Assembly: GCA_900771995.1 (NCBI GenBank)
Contig: CAAGQC010000095.1
Location: forward strand, 1 to 11,182
DNA length: 11,182 nucleotides
Direction: 5' to 3'
Source of the DNA: Lachnospiraceae bacterium
Lineage (GTDB): Bacteria > Bacillota > Clostridia > Lachnospirales > Lachnospiraceae
Made by a program: the position numbers and the translations under genes
Shown: piece after piece, positions 6,285 through 11,182 of the stretch
Layout: every line of letters begins with the position of its first letter
Position numbering within the stretch: the first letter of the stretch is position 1
The notes under the pieces: generated by a model
Database searches by the model: none
What the model saw: the letters and a program-made list of their open reading frames with translations, nothing else
Told to the model about the DNA's origin: nothing

Positions 6285-6295
6285 TAACGATTAAC
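6282..6295. promoter_or_regulatory. Possible operator half-site at the binding-protein stop codon
   Basis: TAATAACGATTAAC carries a perfect copy of the right half (CGATTAAC) seen in O2 and O3, but the left half is poor. It overlaps the tandem stop codons. It may be a weak auxiliary site for the local LacI regulator, or chance. Confidence 0.3.
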
Positions 6296-6319
6296 GGTAA
6301 AGATGTATTGGGACAACAT

Positions 6320-6352
6320 AACAGGTGGCTTACAGCAATGTGGCCACCTGTT
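6320..6352 (+). other. Stable hairpin between binding-protein and permease genes
   Basis: AACAGGTGGC (6320-6329) and GCCACCTGTT (6343-6352) form a perfect 10-bp stem around a 13-nt loop. No T-run follows, so full termination is unlikely. Such hairpins after binding-protein genes commonly block 3' exonucleases and raise binding-protein mRNA over permease mRNA. That role is inferred here from position and structure. Confidence 0.7.
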
Positions 6353-6408
6353 GCTATCAGAAAAACAATTTACTCTTTGCAAAAATGTGTGAAGAAATGA
6401 GGGTTACA

Positions 6409-7323
6409 ATGAAAAAAGGGAAACAGAAAAATAACGCTACAACAAGAGCAGGAAGAAAGGAAGAACTGACCGCATATCTCTGTCTGATACCGGCATTCCT
6501 GGGAGTGACCTTGATCAGCTATCTTCCCACACTTGCAGTATTTGTATTAAGCCTGTTTGACTGGAACGGTATTACGAAGCCGGAATTTATAGGGCTTGCC
6601 AACTTCCAGCGTATTTTTACAAAAGATATCTATTTCTGGGATTCTATCAAAGCAACCATATGGTATGCTTTCCTGGCGGTGATCGGTGCTGTGGTATATT
6701 CACTGATCATAGCGATCCTCTTAAACATGAATATAAAAGGCCGGACATTGTTCCGCTCCCTGTTCTTCATCCCGTATCTGCTGCCGGCTATCGGCGTATT
6801 TAAAGGATGGGAATGGTTATACGAAGGTAACTTCGGTCTGTTCAACTTCGTGCTCCGGATGATGGGACTTCCGAAGCAGAGATTCTTAGACGACCCGAAT
6901 CAGGTCATCCCCTGTCTGGTACTCATCGCTATATGGACCAGCGGCAACCTGATCGTTATCTTCCTGGCGGGACTGCAGAATGTTCCCGGCGTATATATAG
7001 AAGCAGCGAAGATTGATGGAGCTAATGCATGGCAGAGATTCTGGAATATTACGATCCCCAGCATTACACCCATTATCTTCTATAACGTGCTGACAGCACT
7101 GATTACCCATTTACAGGTCATCAATCCGGCACTGGCACTGACAAATGGCGGCCCCGGCAAGAAGTCCATGTTTATGTCCTACGTGATCTATATGTATGGT
7201 TTCCAGAAGAACAAGATGGGCTACGCAGCAGCATATGCGGTGATCTTCTTCATTCTGGTAGGCATATTTACCATAGTTCTGTTTAAAACACAGAAAGAAC
7301 AATTATTCGGAGAGGAGGAATAG
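6409..7323 (+). CDS. ABC sugar transporter permease, MalF/UgpA type
   Basis: This is an integral membrane subunit of a carbohydrate importer (CUT1 family). A basic N-terminus is followed by a first membrane segment (AYLCLIPAFLGVTLISYL) and several further hydrophobic segments, about six in all. The EAA loop that docks the ATPase is EAAKIDGANAWQRFWNITIP, beginning at Glu198. I place the start at ATG 6409 (304 aa), which has GAGGG 5 nt upstream. The reading frame stays open to an ATG at 6325, but that would place codons across the hairpin and lacks a ribosome site. ATG 6397 is also possible. It is the partner of the next gene, whose start is 3 nt after this stop. Confidence 0.93.
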   Translation: MKKGKQKNNATTRAGRKEELTAYLCLIPAFLGVTLISYLPTLAVFVLSLFDWNGITKPEFIGLANFQRIFTKDIYFWDSIKATIWYAFLAVIGAVVYSLIIAILLNMNIKGRTLFRSLFFIPYLLPAIGVFKGWEWLYEGNFGLFNFVLRMMGLPKQRFLDDPNQVIPCLVLIAIWTSGNLIVIFLAGLQNVPGVYIEAAKIDGANAWQRFWNITIPSITPIIFYNVLTALITHLQVINPALALTNGGPGKKSMFMSYVIYMYGFQKNKMGYAAAYAVIFFILVGIFTIVLFKTQKEQLFGEEE

Positions 7324-7326
7324 AAG

Positions 7327-8187
7327 ATGGCAGCAAATTTATCACCGAGTAAAAAACGGAAACAACTGATGCTGGATCTGGTGGCAACCCTGATCGTACT
7401 GCTGCTGGCACTGTTAGTCGTACTGCCAATCTGGTGGATCTTCAGGTCCTCTCTGATGAGTACGGCAAAATTAAACGAGTATCCCCCCTCCTTTATTCCC
7501 CATGAGTGGCTGTGGGCGAACTACTCCAAAGCACTGGAGACCTTTGAATACTGGAGATATTTCAGGAATACTTTTTCCATCATCATTCCGGCAGTTACCT
7601 TTGGTACGGTTACTGCAATTTTCTGTGGCTATGCCTTTGCAAGACTTCGTTTCCGTGGCAAGAAGCTGATCTTTAATATCTGCGTTGGAACGATCCTTCT
7701 GCCCAGTATGGTTACCCTGCTTCCCCTGTACGTGGTATGGACCAAGGGACTGGGACTGGGCGATACTTACTGGCCTCTGATCCTTCCGTATCTGACCGGA
7801 GGTGGATTCTTCAATATCTTTTTGATCCGTCAGTTCCTCATGACGATCCCGAAGGAGCTGGACGAGGCGGCATCCATTGACGGTGCAGGCAGAATGCGTA
7901 TCCTGTGGACAATCCTGGTGCCCTCTATCAAACCGGCAGTCGTGGTAGTAGCCATGATGTTGTTTATCCAGATCTGGAATGATATGCTACAACAGCTGAT
8001 CTACATTAACAGTATGTCGAAATTCACTTTCGCCGTGGCATTGACGAACTTTACCGGATCCTTCGGCACCAACTGGCCGGTAGCACTGGCGGCAACATTT
8101 ATGACGATCCTGCCAGGTATCGTGATCTATATCTTCGGACAGAAGAGTTTCGTGGAAGGTATTGTGCTGACCGGTATGAAGAATTAA
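7327..8187 (+). CDS. ABC sugar transporter permease, MalG/UgpE type
   Basis: This is the second membrane subunit of the importer, 286 aa, a normal length. A basic N-terminus (SPSKKRKQ) precedes the first membrane segment (VATLIVLLLALLVVLPIWW). The periplasm-facing equivalent loop (SSLMSTAKLNEYPPSFIPHE) is typical of the MalG group. The EAA motif EAASIDGAGRMRILWTILVP begins at Glu180. Its ribosome site (GAGGAGG) lies inside the last codons of the upstream permease, and the gap is 3 nt, so translation of the two is probably coupled. No ATP-binding subunit gene is in the window. CUT1 importers of Firmicutes often use a shared MsmK/MsmX-type ATPase encoded elsewhere. Confidence 0.95.
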   Translation: MAANLSPSKKRKQLMLDLVATLIVLLLALLVVLPIWWIFRSSLMSTAKLNEYPPSFIPHEWLWANYSKALETFEYWRYFRNTFSIIIPAVTFGTVTAIFCGYAFARLRFRGKKLIFNICVGTILLPSMVTLLPLYVVWTKGLGLGDTYWPLILPYLTGGGFFNIFLIRQFLMTIPKELDEAASIDGAGRMRILWTILVPSIKPAVVVVAMMLFIQIWNDMLQQLIYINSMSKFTFAVALTNFTGSFGTNWPVALAATFMTILPGIVIYIFGQKSFVEGIVLTGMKN

Positions 8188-8196
8188 TACAGCCTG

Positions 8197-8226
8197 TTGT
8201 GATATGGGGAAAAGTTGTGATAGAAT
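8197..8226 (+). promoter_or_regulatory. Possible promoter of the LacI-family regulator gene
   Basis: TTGTGA (8197-8202) and TAGAAT (8221-8226) are 18 bp apart, with TG at 8218-8219 forming an extended -10. It lies in the 76-nt gap between the second permease and the regulator. A separate, weaker promoter would keep a basal level of regulator when the transport genes are repressed. Confidence 0.5.
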
Positions 8227-8263
8227 AGTGGTAGACAAGTCGCTTACAAAAGGGAGGGACACC

Positions 8264-9298
8264 ATGCCTACCATAAAAGAGATCGCCAGAGAGTGCGGAG
8301 TATCCGTGGCAACAGTATCCAATATCATCAATGACAAGGGTAAAGTGGGAGAAGAGACCAAAAAGAGAGTGCTGCAGGTGATTCAGGAGATGAATTACAC
8401 GCCGAACATCGTGGCACAGAATCTGAAGACGAAGAATACCCGGAGCATCGGGGTCATCGCAGAGGATATGACGGTCTTTGCCCTGCCGGATATCATTGAC
8501 GGCATCACGGAATATTGCGAAAAGGAAGATTACCAGATCCTGTTGGTGAACTTACGTCTGTATAAAAAATACGGAGATGCCTACTATCAGGACAATATCC
8601 ACCGGGACATCGTGCAGAAGGAGATCCAGAAACTTTTGTCGAAGCAGGTGGAGGGCATCATCTATGTGGCATCCCATGAAAGACTGATCAATGTGATCCC
8701 GACGGATCTGCCAATTCCAACGGTGGTGGCCTACGGCTTTACCAACAAGCCGGAGATTCCCTCCGTGGTGGTGAAGGATAAGGGCGGAGCCGAGGAATTG
8801 GTCCAGTATCTGATCTCCTGTGGACACAAGAGGATCGGCGTTATCGCCGGTAAAAAGGAAAGTATTCACACCCAGTCCCGTCTGGAAGGGTATCAGAGCG
8901 CACTGTTCGAGGCCAATCTGTTGTACGATCCGGGAATGATTGTCTACGGGGAATGGGATCGTGAAAGTGGCTATGAGCACACGGAAGAACTGGTGAAAAG
9001 AGGAGCTACGGCAATCTTCTGCATGAATGACTTCATGGCGGGCGGTGCCTATGACCGTCTGGATGAACTGGGATATACGGTAGGGAAGGACATTGCAGTA
9101 GCCGGCTTTGATAACCGGGAAATGGCAAGCTATGAGAAGCCAGAGCTGACTACCATGGGACTGCCGCTACACGACATCGGGTATTGCGCCAGCGAGGTGA
9201 TCCTAAAACTCCTGCGGGGTGAAGAGATACATCAGAAAAATGGGGTGTATTCTGTGGAGTGTAAGCCGTTTATCCGGAATTCGGTGAATATGATGTAA
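8264..9298 (+). CDS. LacI-family transcriptional regulator
   Basis: This is a DNA-binding repressor (344 aa) with an N-terminal helix-turn-helix (PTIKEIARECGVSVATVSNI, residues 2-21) and a hinge region (NYTPNIVAQNLKTKNTRSIG) that keeps the Leu which inserts at the CG centre of LacI operators. A sugar-binding core domain follows to the C-terminus, including FCMNDFMAGGAYDRL and VAGFDNREM. The start is ATG 8264, preceded by GGGAGGG; the frame is open upstream, but the family N-terminus begins here. It is inferred to bind the CG-centred motifs at 2563, 2705 and 2775 and to release them on sensing arabinose or a short arabino-oligosaccharide. It sits inside the locus it probably controls, between the permeases and GH51. 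Confidence 0.93.
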   Translation: MPTIKEIARECGVSVATVSNIINDKGKVGEETKKRVLQVIQEMNYTPNIVAQNLKTKNTRSIGVIAEDMTVFALPDIIDGITEYCEKEDYQILLVNLRLYKKYGDAYYQDNIHRDIVQKEIQKLLSKQVEGIIYVASHERLINVIPTDLPIPTVVAYGFTNKPEIPSVVVKDKGGAEELVQYLISCGHKRIGVIAGKKESIHTQSRLEGYQSALFEANLLYDPGMIVYGEWDRESGYEHTEELVKRGATAIFCMNDFMAGGAYDRLDELGYTVGKDIAVAGFDNREMASYEKPELTTMGLPLHDIGYCASEVILKLLRGEEIHQKNGVYSVECKPFIRNSVNMM

Positions 9299-9457
9299 TG
9301 AAGCAAAATCACTTGCTTGCAGGCAAAGGATGCTTTCTATGAGAGGAGTAAACAAACATAAGCAGGGCGATTATCCCGGATTACGCATGCTTGTTGTGAT
9401 TTCAAGAGTTTGAAGAACGGAGAAATCATTTATAAAAAACTTGGGAGAGATTGGGGC
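9299..9457 (+). other. Intergenic region between regulator and GH51 genes
   Basis: No gene is supported here. A loose promoter-like pair, TTGCTT (9313-9318) and TTCTAT (9335-9340) with 16-bp spacing, could give GH51 its own transcript. A short GGG/CCC repeat surrounds CGATTA at 9365-9376. It is not a full copy of the O1-O3 motif. No terminator is seen, so read-through from the regulator gene is likely. Confidence 0.35.
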
Positions 9458-10969
9458 ATGAAGCAGGTTAAGATTACATTAGATAAGGCATATAAAGTAG
9501 CGAAGGTGGATGACCGTCTGTTTGGTTCCTTTATTGAGCATCTGGGCCGGGCGGTGTACGGCGGCATTTATCAGCCGGGACATCCCGCGGCGGACCAATA
9601 CGGTTACAGACAGGATGTTGTACAGCTGGTCAGAGAATTACAGGTTCCTCTGATCCGTTATCCCGGCGGTAACTTCGTATCCAACTTTTTCTGGGAAGAC
9701 AGTGTGGGTCCTGTGGACAAACGGCCGGCAAGACTGGATCTGGCGTGGAGATCTTTAGAGTCGAACACCTTTGGACTGGATGAATTCTATCATTGGACGA
9801 AGCAGGTAGATGCACAGATCATGATGGCAGTGAATCTGGGTACCAGAGGTGTGGCAGATGCCTGCAACTTACTGGAATACTGCAACCATCCCGGTGGATC
9901 CAAATACAGCGACCTTCGCAGATCCCACGGCGTGGAGGATCCCTATAATATCAAGCTGTGGTGCCTGGGCAATGAGATGGACGGCTCCTGGCAGCTGGGC
10001 AGCAAGACCATGGACGAATACGGACGGATCTCGCAGGAAGCGGGCAAGGCCATGAAGCTGATCGATCCATCCATTGAACTGGTGTCCTGCGGAAGCTCTT
10101 ACCGGGAGATGCCGACCTTCCCCCAGTGGGAAGCCACCACACTGGAACACAATTATGATTATGTAGATTATCTGTCCCTGCATACCTATTACGGCAATGC
10201 GGCTATGGACAGCAACGATTATCTGGCAAAGTCCGATGACATGGATGATTTCATCCGCACGGTGGTGTCTGTCTGCGATTACGTCAAGGCAAAGAAGCGC
10301 AGCAAGAAGCAGATCAACTTGAGCTTTGATGAATGGAATGTATGGTTCCATGCCAGCAAAGAGGATGCCGACACGACAGAGAATCATCCCTGGCAGAAAG
10401 CACCTCATCTGTTGGAGGATCATTATACTTTTGAGGATGCCCTGATGGTAGGTCTGATGATGATCACGCTGTTAAAACATGCGGATCGTGTGAAGATCGC
10501 CTGTCTGGCACAGCTGGTGAATGTCATTGCACCGATTATGACAGAGGAGAACGGTATCGCCTGGAGACAGACCATCTTTTATCCGTTCTACCATGCGTCC
10601 CGTTACGGTCGAGGAACTGTGTTGCAGCTGGCCATTGACAGCCCGAAGCATGAGACCAGCGGCCACGGAAGCATTACGGATGTAGAAGCGGTAGCGGTGT
10701 GGAATGAGGAAGCGGAGGAAGTGACGGTATTCGCCGTGAACCGTAATCTGGAAGAAGACCTCCCCCTGACTATGGAACTGCGCAGCTTTGAAGGCTACGA
10801 GCTGCTCGGCAAGACCGAACTGGTATCCGATGACTTACAGACCGTGAACTCCGCAGCAGGAGAGAAGGTACAGCCCAGACAGGCCGATGATGCCAAGGCA
10901 GAGGGCGGTCATCTTGAGACCGTGCTGAAGAAAGCATCCTGGAATGTTATCCGGTTGGGAAGAAAATAA
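9458..10969 (+). CDS. GH51 alpha-L-arabinofuranosidase
   Basis: This retaining exo-enzyme removes alpha-linked L-arabinofuranose from arabino-oligosaccharides or arabinoxylo-oligosaccharides. The (beta/alpha)8 catalytic domain contains acid/base Glu173 in CLGNEMDG and nucleophile Glu292 in SFDEWNVW, 119 residues apart as in the Geobacillus T-6 enzyme (175 and 294). GSFIEHLGRAVYGGIY and RYPGGNFVSNFFWED are further family blocks, and a C-terminal beta-sandwich follows (about residue 390 to the end). With start ATG 9458 it is 503 aa, the usual size. GGGAGAG lies 8 nt upstream. The frame is open to a TTG at 9410, but that adds 16 residues with no family match. There is no signal peptide, so it acts inside the cell with GH127. 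The gene is often named abfA or arafA. Confidence 0.95.
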   Translation: MKQVKITLDKAYKVAKVDDRLFGSFIEHLGRAVYGGIYQPGHPAADQYGYRQDVVQLVRELQVPLIRYPGGNFVSNFFWEDSVGPVDKRPARLDLAWRSLESNTFGLDEFYHWTKQVDAQIMMAVNLGTRGVADACNLLEYCNHPGGSKYSDLRRSHGVEDPYNIKLWCLGNEMDGSWQLGSKTMDEYGRISQEAGKAMKLIDPSIELVSCGSSYREMPTFPQWEATTLEHNYDYVDYLSLHTYYGNAAMDSNDYLAKSDDMDDFIRTVVSVCDYVKAKKRSKKQINLSFDEWNVWFHASKEDADTTENHPWQKAPHLLEDHYTFEDALMVGLMMITLLKHADRVKIACLAQLVNVIAPIMTEENGIAWRQTIFYPFYHASRYGRGTVLQLAIDSPKHETSGHGSITDVEAVAVWNEEAEEVTVFAVNRNLEEDLPLTMELRSFEGYELLGKTELVSDDLQTVNSAAGEKVQPRQADDAKAEGGHLETVLKKASWNVIRLGRK

Positions 10970-11008
10970 GCCGGTGACAAAAATAAAAATTTAATTAATT
11001 AGTTAATA

Positions 11009-11052
11009 AATGCTCACGACGAAAATTACTGTTCGACGTGAGCATTGTTTTT
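11009..11052 (+). terminator. Terminator of the arabinose locus
   Basis: AATGCTCACG (11009-11018) pairs with CGTGAGCATT (11037-11046). After one A-A mismatch, CGAA pairs with TTCG around an 8-nt loop. A G and five Ts follow. The stretch between the GH51 stop and this hairpin is AT-rich without features. Confidence 0.88.
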
Positions 11053-11072
11053 GCGGCTACATTTGATATTTC

Positions 11073-11182
11073 ATGGGCACAAACTCTTATTAGTCCGGTG
11101 TTGTACCCTCGCTGACGAGAATTATGGGCACAGAGCGATATACCTTCCTGCGCTGTACCCACATTAAGACAAGTCGTGGGTA
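11073..11182. repeat. Tandem hairpin repeat array, 51-52 bp period
   Basis: ATGGGCACA occurs at 11073-11081 and again at 11124-11132. TGTACCC occurs at 11102-11108 and 11154-11160. The two arms are complementary except for one C-A mismatch, so each unit can fold as a hairpin with a variable 20- or 21-nt inner part. Units are separated by 16 nt. A third unit appears to begin with TGGGTA at 11177, on the same period, and is cut by the window end. Arms can also pair with the neighbouring unit, for example TACCCAC (11156-11162) with GTGGGTA (11176-11182). I do not recognise the element and see no gene in it. Confidence 0.65.

Noticed and set aside
6325..6408. Longer N-terminus for the first permease
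   Set aside because: The extra 28 residues would be encoded across the intercistronic hairpin, have no ribosome site and look unlike a permease N-terminus. ATG 6409 has a proper site.
9365..9376. Further operator copy at CGATTA before GH51
   Set aside because: Only six bases of one half-site match and the other half has no resemblance to the O1-O3 motif.
9339..9413. 24-codon reading frame beginning MRGVNKHK in the gap before GH51
   Set aside because: It has a poor ribosome site and no recognisable sequence, and its length is expected by chance. There is nothing to support a real peptide.
11073..11182. CRISPR-like array
   Set aside because: The repeated parts are only 7-9 nt, lie as complementary pairs and alternate with 20-21 and 16 nt intervals. 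There is no 24-37 nt direct repeat with uniform spacers and no cas gene nearby.

Overview
The window looks like chromosomal DNA from a gut-type Lachnospiraceae member (Clostridia, Firmicutes), possibly near Blautia or Roseburia. This is an inference from the infC-rpmI-rplT order, moderate GC, strong AGGAGG-type ribosome binding sites, sigma-A promoters and protein character. No 16S or database comparison was possible. All recognised genes lie on the + strand.

Region 1 (about 1-1521) is the IF3-L35-L20 translation operon. A clear promoter (73-101) drives a leader of about 200 nt that ends in an intrinsic terminator (244-273). An upstream segment can pair with either half of that terminator, which is the arrangement expected of an L20-responsive attenuator. 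infC very probably starts at an AUU codon (310), the hallmark of IF3 autoregulation. A terminator follows rplT.

Region 2 (1551-2566) holds a small uncharacterised protein (76 aa) and a Cof-type HAD phosphatase, coupled by a 4-nt ATGA overlap.

Region 3 (about 2563-11052) is an arabino-oligosaccharide utilisation locus. It encodes a cytoplasmic GH127 beta-L-arabinofuranosidase, a lipoprotein solute-binding protein, two ABC sugar permeases, a LacI-family regulator and a cytoplasmic GH51 alpha-L-arabinofuranosidase. The inferred pathway is: lipoprotein binds a short arabinose-containing oligosaccharide, the two permeases import it using an ATPase encoded elsewhere, and GH127 and GH51 remove beta- and alpha-linked L-arabinofuranose inside the cell. 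Control looks layered. Three CG-centred palindromes (likely sites for the local LacI protein) surround the GH127 promoter, and a terminator-like hairpin with a competing pairing sits in the GH127 leader. A cre-like site and a second promoter precede the binding-protein gene, and the 18-bp spacer of that promoter is itself a palindrome of a different type. A 10-bp hairpin separates the binding-protein gene from the permeases.

Region 4 (11053-11182) follows the operon terminator and has no visible gene. It contains a tandem array of short hairpins with a 51-52 bp period that runs off the window edge. I could not assign it to a known element.

The candidates for undescribed biology are this terminal hairpin array, the palindrome inside the binding-protein promoter, and the operator-plus-attenuator arrangement ahead of GH127. 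The enzymes and transporter belong to known families.
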